DNA of 64,000 nucleotides from Hyphomicrobiales bacterium (GCA_900466875.1 UBNQ01000013.1:183096-247095), one strand, 5' to 3'; counted from the first letter of the stretch, positions 11,819 to 23,481 are shown. Notes: generated by a model not told the origin, from the sequence alone. A program made the numbers and translations.

Positions 11819-13315
11819 ATGGCACATCTCCCATCGCATCTTCTGTTGACGCCGGATGAAATGGCTTGCGCCGATCGTATGGCGGCAAAATCCGGAATTC
11901 CATCCTTTGCTCTCATGCTGCGCGCCGGCCACGCGATTGCCGCCGCAGCGCTGCGCCGTTTTCCTCAGGCGCTGCGTTTTGCGGTTCTCTGTGGGCCTGG
12001 AAACAATGGCGGCGACGGTTATATCGTCGCCCGCGTGCTGGCCGAAGCCGGCGCTAATGTCGCGGTTTTTTCCCTCGGCAATCCTGTAGGCCTGAAAGGC
12101 GATGCGAGGCTGGCTTTTCAGGCATGGAATGGAAGTGTGGATGCGCTCGGGGAATTCGAACCGAGGGCCGGGGACGTCGTTATTGATGCGCTTTTTGGCG
12201 CGGGCCTGTCGCGCGACGTGCCGGCCGATGTCGCGGCCGTGATTGCCGCAGTCGGCGCGGCAAAAATACCTGTTGTGGCTGTAGACTTGCCTTCCGGTGT
12301 GAGCGGAGGCAGCGGGAAATCTCTAGGTGCAGCGTTCCGGGCCGATTGCACCATAACCTTCATGACAAGAAAGCCGGGCCATCTGCTGCTTCCCGGAAGG
12401 TCATTGTGTGGGTGCATCGAAGTTGCCGATATCGGCATTCCAAGGCGCATCATCACGGCCGCAGCCGGTACTCTAGCCGAAAACCGGCCGGAAATCTGGT
12501 CCGCACTGCTGCCGCTTGCGGCACCTGACAGTCATAAATACAGGCGAGGGCACCTCGCCGTCTTTTCCGGCGAAGCATCGAAAACGGGGGCCGCAAGGCT
12601 TTCGGCACTTGCAGGCCTGAAAAGCGGCGCGGGTCTCGTCACGATCGCGTCGCCTGCCGATGCTGTGGCCGCTAACGCCGTTCACCTGACGGCGGTGATG
12701 CTGAAGCAGATCGAAACAGAGATCGAACTGAATGAATGGCTGGATACAGCCAGACTGTCGGCCTTTGTCCTTGGCCCGGGCTTCGGTATCGGCAGCCGCG
12801 CCTGCGACTTCGTTCTGGCTCTGAAAGACAAGCCACTGGTTCTGGATGCCGATGGCATCACGTCCTTCAAAGGAAATCCCGCAGCGCTGTTTAAAGCCTT
12901 CGCGGATGATGAAACACGGCTGGTTCTTACACCGCACGAGGGTGAATTCGGGCGACTGTTCCCCGACATTGCGGCAGACGAGATGTTGAGCAAGCCGGAA
13001 AAGGCACTGAAGGCGGCAAAACGCGCTCATGCAGCGATCGTCTATAAGGGGGCGGATACGGTGATTGCTTCACCGGACGGACGCGCGTTGATCAACGCAA
13101 ACGGCCCACCCTGGCTTGCCACCGCCGGGTCCGGCGATGTGCTGGCCGGCATGATTGGCGCATTGCTGGCGCAGGGCATGCCGGCTTTCGAGGCGGCATC
13201 GGCGGGTGTCTATCTGCACGGGGAGGCCGCCAATATCGCCGGGCAGGGCATGACGGCCGAAGACCTTTCCAATGAAGCCGGACAAGCCATGGCCAGCCTC
13301 ACCAAGTCTCTTTAG
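11819..13315 (+). CDS. nnrD: Bifunctional NAD(P)H-hydrate epimerase / dehydratase
   Basis: The 498-residue product joins two repair enzymes. The N-terminal YjeF_N domain has PGNNGGDGYIVAR (epimerase, NnrE activity). The C-terminal ribokinase-like domain has VLGPGFG and the TAGSGDVLAGMIGALLAQG signature (ADP-dependent dehydratase, NnrD). Together they restore damaged NAD(P)HX. I chose the ATG at 11819 (MAHLPSHLLLTPDEM), which starts at the family boundary; a 21-residue upstream extension looks non-coding. It overlaps the convergent DUF72 gene by 4 bases at the stop codons. Confidence 0.93.
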   Translation: MAHLPSHLLLTPDEMACADRMAAKSGIPSFALMLRAGHAIAAAALRRFPQALRFAVLCGPGNNGGDGYIVARVLAEAGANVAVFSLGNPVGLKGDARLAFQAWNGSVDALGEFEPRAGDVVIDALFGAGLSRDVPADVAAVIAAVGAAKIPVVAVDLPSGVSGGSGKSLGAAFRADCTITFMTRKPGHLLLPGRSLCGCIEVADIGIPRRIITAAAGTLAENRPEIWSALLPLAAPDSHKYRRGHLAVFSGEASKTGAARLSALAGLKSGAGLVTIASPADAVAANAVHLTAVMLKQIETEIELNEWLDTARLSAFVLGPGFGIGSRACDFVLALKDKPLVLDADGITSFKGNPAALFKAFADDETRLVLTPHEGEFGRLFPDIAADEMLSKPEKALKAAKRAHAAIVYKGADTVIASPDGRALINANGPPWLATAGSGDVLAGMIGALLAQGMPAFEAASAGVYLHGEAANIAGQGMTAEDLSNEAGQAMASLTKSL

Positions 13316-14115
13316 CCGACCAGTTCCTGCATGGCCATCGCGCCCTGCGGGGCGTTCACCTTGCCCTCGTGAATGAAGAAGGCAAAAACGTCGCGCGGTT
13401 GTTTTTTCACGCTCCGCTTCTCATCGACCAGCGGCAGATTTTCCGGCACACCGCCTTCTGCCCAGGTGGTGAGCCTCTTTGCCCAGGCCTTCATGTCGGC
13501 ATCGGCATAACAGGTCGGAATGTCGTCCGACCCTTTCTGCAGCCGTGCATAAACGAAATCGGCCGTGACATCGGCGATCATCGGATAGTCGAAATGCTCG
13601 GCACAGACCGGCGCTATATTGTATTTTTCGAGAAGCGCCACGAATTCCGGCACCTTGAAACTGTCATGGCGAACTTCAACGACATGCCGCAGCGGCAGGC
13701 CTTCGAGCTTTTCCGGCAGCAGTTTCAGAAAAGCCTCGAAATCTTCCGGCTCGAATTTTTTCGTCGGGGCGAACTGCCAGAGCAGCGGGCCGATATGATC
13801 TCCGAGTTCGACCAGTCCCTGCGTCAGGAATTTTTCGATCGATTCTCCGGCATCGGCCAGAACCTTGCGGTTGGTGGTGAACCGGCTGGCCTTGAGCGAG
13901 AAGATGAACCCGTCCGGCACGTCCGATGCCCATTTCGCAAAGGTTTCGGGTTTCTGCGAACCGTAATAGGTGCCGTTCACCTCGATCACTGAAAGCTTGC
14001 TCGACGCATATTCGAGCTGCCGCTTCTTGGTGAGCTTGTCAGGATAAAACGTGCCTTCCCAAGGCTCGAAGGTCCAGCCGCCGATACCGGTTCGGATCTT
14101 GCCGCTCTTGCTCAT
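13312..14115 (-). CDS. DUF72 family protein
   Basis: The 267-residue product has DUF72 features: an N-terminal RTGIGGWTFEPWEGTFYP, the VNGTYYG strand, the FSLKASRFTT segment and a VVEVRHDSF motif. These are TIM-barrel proteins of unknown biochemical role. The ATG at 14115 follows GGAGGGG. It lies 28 bases downstream of the uvrA stop region on the opposite side and is not obviously linked to it. Confidence 0.85.
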   Translation of the reverse strand: MSKSGKIRTGIGGWTFEPWEGTFYPDKLTKKRQLEYASSKLSVIEVNGTYYGSQKPETFAKWASDVPDGFIFSLKASRFTTNRKVLADAGESIEKFLTQGLVELGDHIGPLLWQFAPTKKFEPEDFEAFLKLLPEKLEGLPLRHVVEVRHDSFKVPEFVALLEKYNIAPVCAEHFDYPMIADVTADFVYARLQKGSDDIPTCYADADMKAWAKRLTTWAEGGVPENLPLVDEKRSVKKQPRDVFAFFIHEGKVNAPQGAMAMQELVG

Positions 14116-14143
14116 CTTCCCCTCCAGAGAGTTGAACCATCCA

Positions 14144-17065
14144 CTATTCGGCAGCCTCAACCTTTTTCGCCGGGCGCCGTTCCAGCAGATCCTTCAGGAA
14201 CTGGCCGGTATAGGACCGCTTTTCCTTGACGATCTGTTCCGGCGTACCCTGTGCCACGATCTCGCCGCCGCCCGTTCCGCCTTCAGGCCCGATGTCGATG
14301 ATCCAGTCGGCCGTCTTGATGACTTCCAGATTGTGCTCGATGACGACGACGGAATTGCCCTGGTTGACAAGTTCCTGCAGCATTTCCAGCAGTTTTGCGA
14401 CGTCGTGGAAATGCAGGCCGGTGGTCGGTTCGTCGAGAATATAGAGTGTGCGTCCGGTGGAGCGTTTCGACAATTCCTTGGCGAGCTTGACGCGCTGCGC
14501 CTCGCCACCCGAAAGCGTATTCGCCTGCTGGCCGACCTTGATGTAACCGAGACCAACGTCGAACAGCGCTTGCAGCTTGTCACGCACGGCCGGAACCGCC
14601 GAGAAGAACTCGACGCCTTCCTCGACGGTCATATCGAGCACATCGGCGATCGACTTGCCCTTGAAATGCACGTCCAGTGTTTCGCGATTGTAGCGCTTGC
14701 CGTGGCAGACGTCGCAAGTGACGTAGACATCCGGCAGGAAGTGCATCTCGATCTTGATGACGCCATCGCCCTGGCAGGCCTCGCAGCGACCGCCCTTGAC
14801 GTTGAACGAGAAGCGACCCGGCGCATAACCGCGAGCCTTTGCCTCCGGCAGGCCGGCGAACCAGTCGCGGATCGGCGTGAAGGCTCCGGTATAGGTTGCC
14901 GGGTTGGAGCGCGGCGTGCGGCCAATCGGCGACTGGTCGATATCGATCACCTTGTCGATATGTTCGAAACCGTCGATCCTGTCGTGTTCAGCCGGGATTT
15001 CGCGAGCGCCCATCACGCGACGTGCAGCCGATTTGTAAAGCGTCTCGATGAGGAAGGTGGACTTGCCGCCACCGGAAACGCCGGTCACGGCCGTGAAGAC
15101 ACCGAGCGGCACGGAAGCCGTGACATTCTTGAGGTTGTTGCCGCGAGCGCCAACGACCTTGATCTCCTTGCCCTTCTTGGGTTTGCGGCGTTCGGTCGGC
15201 ACGGCGACACCGAGTTCGCCCGACAGATATTTGCCGGTTATCGACTTCGGATTAGCCATGACCTGCTGAGGCGTACCTTCTGCAATGACTTCGCCACCGT
15301 GAATACCGGCCGCGGGGCCGATATCGACCACATAGTCAGCCGTCAGGATCGCGTCCTCGTCATGTTCGACGACGATCACCGTGTTGCCGATATCGCGCAG
15401 ATGTTTCAGCGTTTCCAGAAGACGTGCATTGTCGCGCTGGTGCAGGCCGATCGACGGTTCGTCGAGGACATAAAGCACGCCGGTCAGACCTGAACCGATC
15501 TGCGAGGCAAGCCGGATGCGCTGGCTTTCGCCACCCGAAAGCGTGCCGGAATTACGCGACAGGCTGAGATAATCGAGGCCGACGTCGTTGAGGAACTGCA
15601 GCCGCTCGCGGATTTCCTTGAGGATGCGAACGGCGATCTCGTTCTGCTTGCTATTCAGGTGCTCGGGCAGGGCCGAAAACCAGTCGCGCGCCACCTTGAT
15701 CGACATTTCGGTCGTTTCGCCGATATGCAGCTTGTTGATCTTGACTGCCAGCGCTTCCGGCTTCAGACGATAACCGGCACAGGCCGGGCAGGGCGCTGCC
15801 GACATGTAGCGCTCGATTTCTTCGCGTGCCCAGGCGCTGTCGGTCTCTTTCCAGCGACGTTCAAGGTTCGGCACGATGCCTTCGAAATTCTTCACCGTCT
15901 TGTAGGAACGGGCGCCATCGGCGTAGTTGAATTCGATTTTTTCCTCAGTACCCTTCAGGATCGAATCCTGCGCCGCCTTGGACAGTTCGTCCCAACGGGT
16001 GGAGAGCTTAAAACCGAACACCTTGCCGAGGCCTTCGAGAGTCTGGTTGTAATAGGGCGAGGAGGATTTCGCCCAAGGAGCGATCGCGCCGTCGCGCAGC
16101 GTGCGGCCCGGTTCGGGCACGATCAGATTTATATCCACCTTCTGCTGTGAGCCGAGACCATCGCAGGTCGGGCAGGCGCCGAACGGGTTGTTGAACGAGA
16201 AGAGGCGCGGTTCGATTTCCGAAATGGTGAACCCGGAAACCGGGCAGGCGAATTTTTCCGAAAACAGCACGCGCTCATGCGTTTCGTTCAGCGACTTGTT
16301 GGCCGATCCGCCGGCCGCGGTCTCATTAGCCGGCAAGGGCTTGTCGGCGAATTCCGCGACTGCCAGACCGTCTGCGAGCTTCAGCGAGGTTTCCAGACTG
16401 TCCGCCAGACGCGCGCCGATATCGGAGCGCACGACGAGGCGGTCGACGACGACATCGATGTCGTGCTTGTACTTCTTGTCGAGAGCAGGGACGTCGGCGA
16501 TCTCGTAGAACTGGCCGTCGACTTTCACGCGCTGAAAGCCCTTCTTCATCAGCTCGGCGAGTTCCTTCTTATACTCGCCCTTGCGGCCGCGGATCATCGG
16601 CGCGAGGATATAAAGGCGGGTGCCTTCCTCGAAAGCCAGTACCCGATCGACCATCTGACTGACCGTCTGGCTCTCGATCGGAAGGCCTGTCGCCGGCGAA
16701 TAAGGAACGCCGACGCGTGCGAAAAGCAGACGCATATAGTCGTAGATTTCGGTGACGGTGCCGACTGTCGAGCGCGGGTTGCGCGACGTAGTCTTCTGCT
16801 CGATCGAGATTGCCGGCGACAGGCCTTCGATCTGGTCGACATCCGGCTTCTGCATCATTTCCAGAAACTGGCGGGCATAGGCCGACAGGCTCTCGACATA
16901 ACGGCGCTGGCCTTCGGCATAGATCGTGTCGAAAGCGAGTGACGACTTGCCGGAACCGGACAGACCGGTCATCACGATCAGCGAGTTGCGAGGCAGATCG
17001 AGATCGATGCCCTTGAGATTGTGTTCACGCGCGCCACGGATGGAGATCGTCTTGAGTTCGCTCAT
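14144..17065 (-). CDS. uvrA: Excinuclease ABC subunit A
   Basis: The 973-residue product has the two ABC ATPase modules of UvrA: Walker A motifs [12 protein letters not shown] near the N terminus and [15 protein letters not shown] in the second half, ABC signatures [12 protein letters not shown] and [15 protein letters not shown], and zinc-binding CxxC pairs (CPTCDG; CEACQG with CDVCHG). It finds helix-distorting lesions for nucleotide excision repair. I use the ATG at 17065 rather than an upstream TTG at 17071. A LexA-type site lies between it and the divergent ssb. Confidence 0.97.
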   Translation of the reverse strand: MSELKTISIRGAREHNLKGIDLDLPRNSLIVMTGLSGSGKSSLAFDTIYAEGQRRYVESLSAYARQFLEMMQKPDVDQIEGLSPAISIEQKTTSRNPRSTVGTVTEIYDYMRLLFARVGVPYSPATGLPIESQTVSQMVDRVLAFEEGTRLYILAPMIRGRKGEYKKELAELMKKGFQRVKVDGQFYEIADVPALDKKYKHDIDVVVDRLVVRSDIGARLADSLETSLKLADGLAVAEFADKPLPANETAAGGSANKSLNETHERVLFSEKFACPVSGFTISEIEPRLFSFNNPFGACPTCDGLGSQQKVDINLIVPEPGRTLRDGAIAPWAKSSSPYYNQTLEGLGKVFGFKLSTRWDELSKAAQDSILKGTEEKIEFNYADGARSYKTVKNFEGIVPNLERRWKETDSAWAREEIERYMSAAPCPACAGYRLKPEALAVKINKLHIGETTEMSIKVARDWFSALPEHLNSKQNEIAVRILKEIRERLQFLNDVGLDYLSLSRNSGTLSGGESQRIRLASQIGSGLTGVLYVLDEPSIGLHQRDNARLLETLKHLRDIGNTVIVVEHDEDAILTADYVVDIGPAAGIHGGEVIAEGTPQQVMANPKSITGKYLSGELGVAVPTERRKPKKGKEIKVVGARGNNLKNVTASVPLGVFTAVTGVSGGGKSTFLIETLYKSAARRVMGAREIPAEHDRIDGFEHIDKVIDIDQSPIGRTPRSNPATYTGAFTPIRDWFAGLPEAKARGYAPGRFSFNVKGGRCEACQGDGVIKIEMHFLPDVYVTCDVCHGKRYNRETLDVHFKGKSIADVLDMTVEEGVEFFSAVPAVRDKLQALFDVGLGYIKVGQQANTLSGGEAQRVKLAKELSKRSTGRTLYILDEPTTGLHFHDVAKLLEMLQELVNQGNSVVVIEHNLEVIKTADWIIDIGPEGGTGGGEIVAQGTPEQIVKEKRSYTGQFLKDLLERRPAKKVEAAE

Positions 17066-17188
17066 TACCAAAGCCTGATGGGAGGGGATGGCTCCCTATG
17101 TAGTGAATGATTCGTCGGTGTCGAGATGAAAACGACCGCTTGCGCCGCCCGTTCCCGATTCGGTTGACTCGAATATAGGAATAAAATA

Positions 17189-17203
17189 GAACAAATAAAG
17201 AAC
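17189..17203. promoter_or_regulatory. LexA (SOS) box shared by uvrA and ssb
   Basis: GAACAAATAAAGAAC matches GAAC-N7-GAAC exactly and sits in the divergent intergenic region, about 124 bases from the uvrA start and 137 bases from the ssb start. Confidence 0.8.
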
Positions 17204-17339
17204 AATCTTTCGCCGCGCATCGACGAGGATTTGGCTGTGGATTAAGATCCGCCAAGGGTCCCGCGCCGGCGGACCTATAGTCTATGGTGCGGTCATTGTA
17301 TTTTGAGCCGCATCTTGCGGCGGACGAGGTAGAAGTATC

Positions 17340-17930
17340 ATGGCAGGTAGCGTCAACAAGGTAATCCTGATCGGCAACGTGGGTGCGGATCCCGAAATTC
17401 GTCGGACCCAGGACGGTCGTCCGATCGCCAACCTGCGTATCGCAACTTCGGAAACCTGGCGTGACCGCAATTCCGGTGAGCGCAAGGAAAAGACCGAATG
17501 GCACACGGTCGTCGTCTTCAACGAAGGCCTGTGCAAGGTTATCGAACAATATGTGAAGAAGGGCGCCAAGCTCTACATCGAAGGCGCGCTGCAGACCCGC
17601 AAGTGGCAGGACCAGAGCGGCAACGATCGTTATTCGACGGAAATTGTTCTTCAGGGCTTCAATTCGACGCTCACCATGCTCGACGGTCGCGGCGAAGGCG
17701 GCGGTGATCGTGGCGGCTTCGGTGGCGGTCGTGGTGGTTCGAGCGACTTCGGCGGTGGCGGTGACGACTTCGGCGGCGGTTACGGTGGCGGCGGTGGCGA
17801 TTACGATCGCCCGCGCTCCGGCGGTCAGGGCGGCAATCCAGGTGGCCAAGCTGGCAATCAGGCCGGTCGCGGTGGTCAGGCCGCCGGCGGCAACTTCTCC
17901 CGCGATCTGGATGACGACATCCCGTTCTGA
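17340..17930 (+). CDS. ssb: Single-stranded DNA-binding protein
   Basis: The 196-residue product has an N-terminal OB fold ([21 protein letters not shown], then the [22 protein letters not shown] region), a long Gly-rich disordered linker (about residues 115-185), and the conserved acidic tail DDDIPF that recruits partner proteins. It coats single-stranded DNA in replication and repair. A palindromic terminator follows within a few bases of the stop. Confidence 0.97.
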   Translation: MAGSVNKVILIGNVGADPEIRRTQDGRPIANLRIATSETWRDRNSGERKEKTEWHTVVVFNEGLCKVIEQYVKKGAKLYIEGALQTRKWQDQSGNDRYSTEIVLQGFNSTLTMLDGRGEGGGDRGGFGGGRGGSSDFGGGGDDFGGGYGGGGGDYDRPRSGGQGGNPGGQAGNQAGRGGQAAGGNFSRDLDDDIPF

Positions 17931-17932
17931 TG

Positions 17933-17956
17933 AAAGGCGCCATTAGGCGCCTTTTT
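17933..17956 (+). terminator. Terminator of ssb
   Basis: AAAGGCGCC-ATTA-GGCGCCTTTTT forms a 9-bp stem followed by T residues, starting 3 bases after the ssb stop. Confidence 0.8.
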
Positions 17957-17991
17957 CAACTCTGTTGTATTATCGAGATCGGAGAGCGGGC

Positions 17992-18258
17992 ATGAGCGAT
18001 GCCACCAACATAACCAAGCAGCCTGCGACCTGGCGCATCGTTCTGGCCGCTATCCTCGACTTCTTCACGATCTTCTGGATTGCCGGATTTCTCGTGTCGT
18101 CGCTCTTCGGCGGGCGGACCGAAAACGGTTTTGCGCTCGACGGATGGCCGGCGCTTTTGTGTTTTGCACTGATCGTTGCCTATTTCGTCGTCTTCAATAA
18201 ATTCCTCGGTGGAACGATCTGGAAGCGGATATTGAAAGCCAGGCGAACGGACCGCTGA
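17992..18258 (+). CDS. Small RDD-domain membrane protein
   Basis: The 88-residue product has two hydrophobic segments (ILDFFTIFWIAGFLVSSLF and LLCFALIVAYFVVF) with the RDD-type Asp in the first and a GGTIWKRILKAR end, as in RDD proteins. Function is unknown. The ATG at 17992 has GGAGAG upstream. Confidence 0.65.
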   Translation: MSDATNITKQPATWRIVLAAILDFFTIFWIAGFLVSSLFGGRTENGFALDGWPALLCFALIVAYFVVFNKFLGGTIWKRILKARRTDR

Positions 18259-18279
18259 TCGCGATCTGTCGTCGGGCGA

Positions 18280-19428
18280 TCATGCCTCGCTTGCATCTGC
18301 CAGCATTGCCACGAGAACATCGGACTGGGACAGGATGCCCGTAAGGGTATTTTCCTCCGTCACCACCGGCAGGTAGTGAAGGCCGTTTTCGGCAAACATG
18401 ATGATGGCCTGCGCCAGAGGCGTTTCGGGACGAACCGTCTTGGCAGGTGAGGTCATGATACGACTGACGAGCCCGCGCGGTGCAACGGTGCCGGATATCG
18501 CCAGCCGAACCCGCGCAACAAAACCTCCCGGCCTGTCGGCCCAATTCACTTTGTCGAAAAGATCGGTCTGCGTAACGATGCCGACGACTTCTTTTTTGTG
18601 ATTGATGACGGGCAAGGCCTTGATGTGATGTGAGCGCATCAGCTGATGCGCCTTCCTCAAGGATGTCACCGGCGAAACCGTAATCACATCGCGCGACATG
18701 AAGCTGTTGCAATCGAGATCGCCGGCTCGGCGGCGATAGGATCGCAACTCGGTACGCCTCAGGATGGCTTCGAGATCGTCCCGATCGATGTCTAGAAATT
18801 CGTCATATTCCTTGAGGACCTGGTCGAGGTCTTCGGAAGAGAAGCCTATCCGCTGGATAGGGGCGGGATCTTCAGTTCGGTGATCGACGGGAGCCAGCTT
18901 CACTCGGTGCGGATATCTGCGGCCGGTGACGTTGTTTAACATCAGCGCCAGGGCGAGCAGGGCCAGTGAATTCCCCAGCACCGGCCAGATGACGAAAGCG
19001 TAGCCAAGATCGTGGATTGCCGGGCCGCCGAGCACGGCCGTCAGCGCAATTGCGCCGCTCGGCGGATGAAGGCAACGCAACGTCATCATCAATCCGATCG
19101 CTATACCGATTGCGAGCGCCGCAGCGACGAACGGATCGGGCACCAGCAAGGTCGCCGACACGCCCACGATCGCCGCCACGGTATTTCCGCCAAGGATAGA
19201 CCATGGCTGGGCGAGCGGGCTGGCGGGAACGGCAAAAAGCAGGACGGCGGAGGCGCCCATCGGCGCAATGAGCGCGGGCAGGGCGGGGTCGAGGCCGATA
19301 GCAAGACTTCCGACAAGTCCGGTGATCAGTATTCCCAGCAGCGCGCCCAACGAGGCGCGTAACCGCTCCCTTTTGCTGACGAGCTGGGTGTCAGGCAGCA
19401 TCCGGCGCAGCATGAATAGCATCGGCAT
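18280..19428 (-). CDS. HPP family membrane protein with two CBS domains
   Basis: The N-terminal half carries several membrane segments of the HPP family, with the LRCLHPPSGAIALTAVLGG motif. The C-terminal half has tandem CBS domains (residues about 240-380; SLRKAHQLMRSHHIKALPV and TPLAQAIIMFAENGLHYLPV). CBS pairs usually bind adenine nucleotides, so a regulated membrane function is likely; some HPP proteins transport nitrite. The exact role is unknown. The ATG at 19428 follows GAGG; the in-frame ATG at 19422 is also possible. Confidence 0.85.
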   Translation of the reverse strand: MPMLFMLRRMLPDTQLVSKRERLRASLGALLGILITGLVGSLAIGLDPALPALIAPMGASAVLLFAVPASPLAQPWSILGGNTVAAIVGVSATLLVPDPFVAAALAIGIAIGLMMTLRCLHPPSGAIALTAVLGGPAIHDLGYAFVIWPVLGNSLALLALALMLNNVTGRRYPHRVKLAPVDHRTEDPAPIQRIGFSSEDLDQVLKEYDEFLDIDRDDLEAILRRTELRSYRRRAGDLDCNSFMSRDVITVSPVTSLRKAHQLMRSHHIKALPVINHKKEVVGIVTQTDLFDKVNWADRPGGFVARVRLAISGTVAPRGLVSRIMTSPAKTVRPETPLAQAIIMFAENGLHYLPVVTEENTLTGILSQSDVLVAMLADASEA

Positions 19429-19529
19429 TTCCTCGGTCAGACAATCCAAGCCGCCCGAATCCCCGGCAGCGCCTGCTTTTATCAGAGGCGCCTGATTTGT
19501 CGTCTGTCAAAAATGCCGATGGTTCGCGT

Positions 19530-20159
19530 TCAAAGATTAAAGGCTGAACGAACGCCGTCCACGACGAACTGCACGGAAAGCGCGGCCAGAAGCACGCCGA
19601 GAAGCCGGGTCAGGATCGCGCGGCCGGTGACGCCGAGGAAGCGATCCAGACGTTCGGCGAGCAGCAGCGTCACATAGAGGATGACCATCATCAGGGCGAT
19701 GACCGAGATCAGCAGCGCGCGGTCGAATGCGCTGGTGAACGTGCCGGCGAGAAGCACCGTAGCGGAGATGGCTCCCGGTCCGGCAATCAGCGGGATTGCC
19801 AGCGGAAATACTGCCAGATCCCGGATATGGTCGATGGTGATGGCAGCCTGCGAGGTCTTTTCCTTGCGTTCCTGGCGCTTCTCGAAAACCATTTCGAAGG
19901 AAATCCAGAACAGCAGCAGTCCACCCGCGATACGGAATGCGCCCATCGATATGCCCAGAAGACCGAGCACCCCTGCGCCGAACAGCGCAAAGACGGTCAG
20001 TATGCCGAAGCCGATAATGGAGCCACGCAAAGCGACCTGCTTGCGCTGTGCGGCGGTCATGCCGACCGTCAGACCCAGAAACACCGGAGCGAGGCCGGGA
20101 GGGTCCAGCGTCACCAGCATGGTCGTCATTGCGTTGATCAGCGCATCGGCGGTCGCCAT
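19530..20159 (-). CDS. MarC family integral membrane protein
   Basis: The 209-residue product is a six-segment membrane protein with MarC (UPF0056) features: TLDPPGLAPVFLGLT near the N terminus, AFRIAGGLLLFWISFEMVF, and FPLAIPLIAGPGAISATVLL. Members were once linked to multidrug resistance, but the function remains unclear. Confidence 0.88.
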   Translation of the reverse strand: MATADALINAMTTMLVTLDPPGLAPVFLGLTVGMTAAQRKQVALRGSIIGFGILTVFALFGAGVLGLLGISMGAFRIAGGLLLFWISFEMVFEKRQERKEKTSQAAITIDHIRDLAVFPLAIPLIAGPGAISATVLLAGTFTSAFDRALLISVIALMMVILYVTLLLAERLDRFLGVTGRAILTRLLGVLLAALSVQFVVDGVRSAFNL

Positions 20160-20384
20160 ATATAATTTCCTTGATGGGTCGAGTTCCTTGCGAACGCGAT
20201 GGATGATTGTTAGGACACTCCCGGCTTATGGGAAAGTCAGGACCGTTGCCGCGCTCGCGGCGATGGACAAAGTCTTGCCGTGAATGGCGTCGAAAGCTGT
20301 TCAAAACCCTTGCGGAAATTGGCGCTCGTTACCTCTTTCCGATATAAAAATGCAACTGATTCCGTACAGAGATCGTGATCCGAT

Positions 20385-23222
20385 TTGACTGAGCAAAGCA
20401 CACCCGGCGGCGGAAAGCTGCCCCCAGGCATCGAACCCATTTCCATCATCGAGGAAATGCAGCGCTCCTATCTCGATTACGCCATGAGCGTTATCGTGAG
20501 CCGCGCGCTCCCTGATGTTCGTGACGGACTGAAGCCGGTTCACCGCCGTATCCTCTACGGGATGAACGAGCTGGGGCTCGACTGGAACAAGAAATACGTC
20601 AAGAGCGCCCGCGTCACCGGTGACGTGATGGGTAAATACCATCCGCACGGCGACTCGGCGATCTATGACGCCTTGGCCCGCATGGCTCAGGACTGGTCGC
20701 TGCGTATGCCGCTGATCGACGGTCAGGGCAATTTCGGCTCGATCGACGGCGATCCGCCGGCTGCACAGCGTTATACCGAATGCCGGCTGGAGAAGGTTGC
20801 GCATTCGCTGCTCGACGACCTGGACAAGGAAACCGTCGATTTCCGCGACAACTACGACGGCACAATGTCGGAACCTGTCGTGGTTCCGGCCAAGTTCCCG
20901 AACCTGCTGGTCAATGGCGCGGGCGGCATCGCCGTCGGCATGGCCACCAATATTCCGCCGCACAATCTCGTTGAAGTCATCAACGGCTGTATCGCGCTCA
21001 TCGAAAATCCGGCGATCGACCTGCCCGAGATCATGGAAATCATCCCCGGCCCGGATTTTCCGACCGGCGCGATGATCCTCGGCAAGCACGGCATTCGTTC
21101 GGCTTATGAAACCGGTCGCGGTTCGGTGATGATGCGTGGCGTCGCCACCGTCGAGCCGATGCGCGGCGACCGCGAGCAGATCATCGTCACCGAAGTTCCC
21201 TACCAGGTGAACAAGGCAACGATGATCGAAAAAATGGCCGAACTGGTCAAGGACAAGCGTATCGAAGGCATTTCCGACCTTCGTGACGAGTCCGACCGCC
21301 AGGGTTATCGCGTCGTCATCGAGCTGAAGCGCGATGCCAATGCCGATGTCATCCTCAACCAGCTTTATCGCTACACGCCGCTGCAGACCTCTTTTGGCTG
21401 CAACATGGTGGCGCTCAACGGTGGCAAGCCGGAACAGCTGACGCTGCTCGACATGCTGCGTGCCTTCGTTTCCTTCCGTGAGGAAGTCGTCAGCCGCCGC
21501 ACGAAGTACCTGCTGCGCAAGGCGCGAGAACGCGCCCACGTCTTGGTCGGTCTTGCGATCGCCGTTGCCAATATCGACGAAGTTATCCAGCTGATCCGCC
21601 GTGCGCCCGATCCGGCGACCGCCCGCGAACAGCTGATGACCCGCCGCTGGCCGGCGCATGACGTCGAAGGGCTGATCCGCCTGATCGACGACCCGCGCCA
21701 CCGGATCAACGACGACGCGACCTACAATCTTTCCGAAGAACAGGCCCGCGCCATCCTCGAACTGCGTCTTGCCCGCCTGACGGCTCTCGGCCGCGATGAA
21801 ATCGCCGACGAGTTGAACAAGATCGGCGCCGAGATTTCGGATTACCTCGACATCCTGTCGTCGCGCATCCGTATCCAGACGCTGGTCAAGGACGAACTCG
21901 CAGCCGTTCGCGATGAATTCGGCACGCCGCGCCGCACCCAGATTCTGGATGCCGGCCTCGATATGGACGATGAAGACCTCATCGCCCGCGAAGATATGGT
22001 CGTGACCGTTTCTCACCTCGGTTACATCAAGCGCGTTCCGCTCAACACCTACCGCGCACAGCGTCGTGGCGGTAAGGGACGTTCGGGCATGGCGACGCGC
22101 GACGAGGATTTCGTCTCGCGCCTGTTCGTCGTCAACACCCATACGCCGGTCCTGTTCTTCTCCTCGCGTGGCATCGTCTACAAGGAAAAGGTCTGGCGCC
22201 TGCCGATCGGCACGCCGCAATCGCGTGGCAAGGCACTGATCAACATGCTGCCGCTGGAAGCCGGCGAACGCATCACCACGATCATGCCGCTGCCGGAAGA
22301 CGAGGCAACCTGGGAAAACCTCGACGTCATGTTCGCGACGACTCGTGGAACGGTTCGCCGTAACAAGCTGTCCGACTTCGTCCAGGTCAATCGCAACGGC
22401 AAGATCGCCATGAAGCTCGAGGAGGAGGGCGACGAAATCCTTTCCGTCGAGACCTGCACTGCGCCAAACCATGCGCTCGGCATTCCGGGCGACGACGTGC
22501 TTCTGACGACGGCGCTCGGCCAGGCGATCCGCTTCCCGATCGATGAAGTCCGCGTCTTTGCCGGTCGCAATTCCATCGGCGTCCGCGGCATCAATCTGGG
22601 CGACAATGACCGCATCATCTCGATGACGATCGTCAGCCATGTCGATGCCGAACCCTGGGAACGCGCTGCCTATCTGAAGCGCTCGGCCGCCGAACGGCGT
22701 GCTGCAGGCGTCGATGAAGAGGATATCGCTCTCGTCGGTGAAGAAGTCACCGAAGAGGGACAGTTGACCGACGAGCGTTATGAAGACCTGAAGGCGCGCG
22801 AGCAGTTCGTTCTGACCGTTTCCGAAAAGGGCTACGGCAAGCGGTCGTCTTCCTATGACTTCCGCACCTCCGGCCGCGGCGGCAAGGGCATTCGCGCCAC
22901 TGATACGTCGAAGACCAATGAGATCGGCGAACTCGTCGCCGCCTTCCCGATCGACGAAGCCGACCAGATCATGCTCGTCTCCGATGGCGGCGTGCTGATC
23001 CGTGTTCCGGTCGGCGGGATCCGTATCGCCAGCCGCGCCACCAAGGGCGTCACCATCTTCTCTACCGCCAAGGACGAGAAGGTCGTCTCCGTCGAGCGTA
23101 TCAGCGAGCCGGAAAACGATGAGGAAAATGGTGTTGAAGGTGATGAGGACAATGCAGCCGATACCGGTAGCAATGGCACTGCCGACGATCAGGCGCCGGA
23201 AGGTGACGACAGCGGCGCGTAA
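20385..23222 (+). CDS. gyrA: DNA gyrase subunit A
   Basis: The 945-residue product starts at a TTG ([20 protein letters not shown]). It has the cleavage-reunion domain with the catalytic Tyr in AAQRYTEC (about residue 130) and six C-terminal DNA-wrapping blades, including a GyrA box [10 protein letters not shown]. The quinolone region reads PHGDSAIYD, so the Ser and Asp whose change gives resistance are both unaltered. The tail is acidic. A palindromic terminator follows. Confidence 0.97.
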   Translation: MTEQSTPGGGKLPPGIEPISIIEEMQRSYLDYAMSVIVSRALPDVRDGLKPVHRRILYGMNELGLDWNKKYVKSARVTGDVMGKYHPHGDSAIYDALARMAQDWSLRMPLIDGQGNFGSIDGDPPAAQRYTECRLEKVAHSLLDDLDKETVDFRDNYDGTMSEPVVVPAKFPNLLVNGAGGIAVGMATNIPPHNLVEVINGCIALIENPAIDLPEIMEIIPGPDFPTGAMILGKHGIRSAYETGRGSVMMRGVATVEPMRGDREQIIVTEVPYQVNKATMIEKMAELVKDKRIEGISDLRDESDRQGYRVVIELKRDANADVILNQLYRYTPLQTSFGCNMVALNGGKPEQLTLLDMLRAFVSFREEVVSRRTKYLLRKARERAHVLVGLAIAVANIDEVIQLIRRAPDPATAREQLMTRRWPAHDVEGLIRLIDDPRHRINDDATYNLSEEQARAILELRLARLTALGRDEIADELNKIGAEISDYLDILSSRIRIQTLVKDELAAVRDEFGTPRRTQILDAGLDMDDEDLIAREDMVVTVSHLGYIKRVPLNTYRAQRRGGKGRSGMATRDEDFVSRLFVVNTHTPVLFFSSRGIVYKEKVWRLPIGTPQSRGKALINMLPLEAGERITTIMPLPEDEATWENLDVMFATTRGTVRRNKLSDFVQVNRNGKIAMKLEEEGDEILSVETCTAPNHALGIPGDDVLLTTALGQAIRFPIDEVRVFAGRNSIGVRGINLGDNDRIISMTIVSHVDAEPWERAAYLKRSAAERRAAGVDEEDIALVGEEVTEEGQLTDERYEDLKAREQFVLTVSEKGYGKRSSSYDFRTSGRGGKGIRATDTSKTNEIGELVAAFPIDEADQIMLVSDGGVLIRVPVGGIRIASRATKGVTIFSTAKDEKVVSVERISEPENDEENGVEGDEDNAADTGSNGTADDQAPEGDDSGA

Positions 23223-23265
23223 TGCGCGCCGCCTTCACTCGCTTCACTTGAAGTAGAATACGAAG

Positions 23266-23294
23266 AAAGCCGGAGAACATGTTCTCCGGCTTTT
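23266..23294. terminator. Terminator after gyrA
   Basis: A perfect 22-bp palindrome (GCCGGAGAACA and its complement) is flanked by AAA on the left and TTTT on the right, so it can act in both directions. Confidence 0.85.
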
Positions 23295-23346
23295 GAATTT
23301 TGTGAGTATGACACTCTGTGGTGACTTGAGTTCCTGTTAAGGTTCT

Positions 23347-23481
23347 TCAAAAGGCACTATGCCTGCGAACGAATTCTTCGATGTCTCCGCGCGGGCGGTG
23401 AAGCGCGCAAACCGTAAATGCCACCGTTGCGACACACAGACTGCTGATCACGATTGCAAGAACTGCCAGAGTTTCGAACAT
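23347..23481 (-). CDS. Small single-pass membrane protein, 44 aa
   Basis: The product starts MFETLAVLAIVISSL, has one membrane segment (residues about 4-26) and a basic C-terminal tail. The ATG at 23481 has GAGG 8 bases upstream. I do not recognise the family. It lies in the gyrA-coaD gap with two other tiny membrane ORFs. Confidence 0.5.
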   Translation of the reverse strand: MFETLAVLAIVISSLCVATVAFTVCALHRPRGDIEEFVRRHSAF

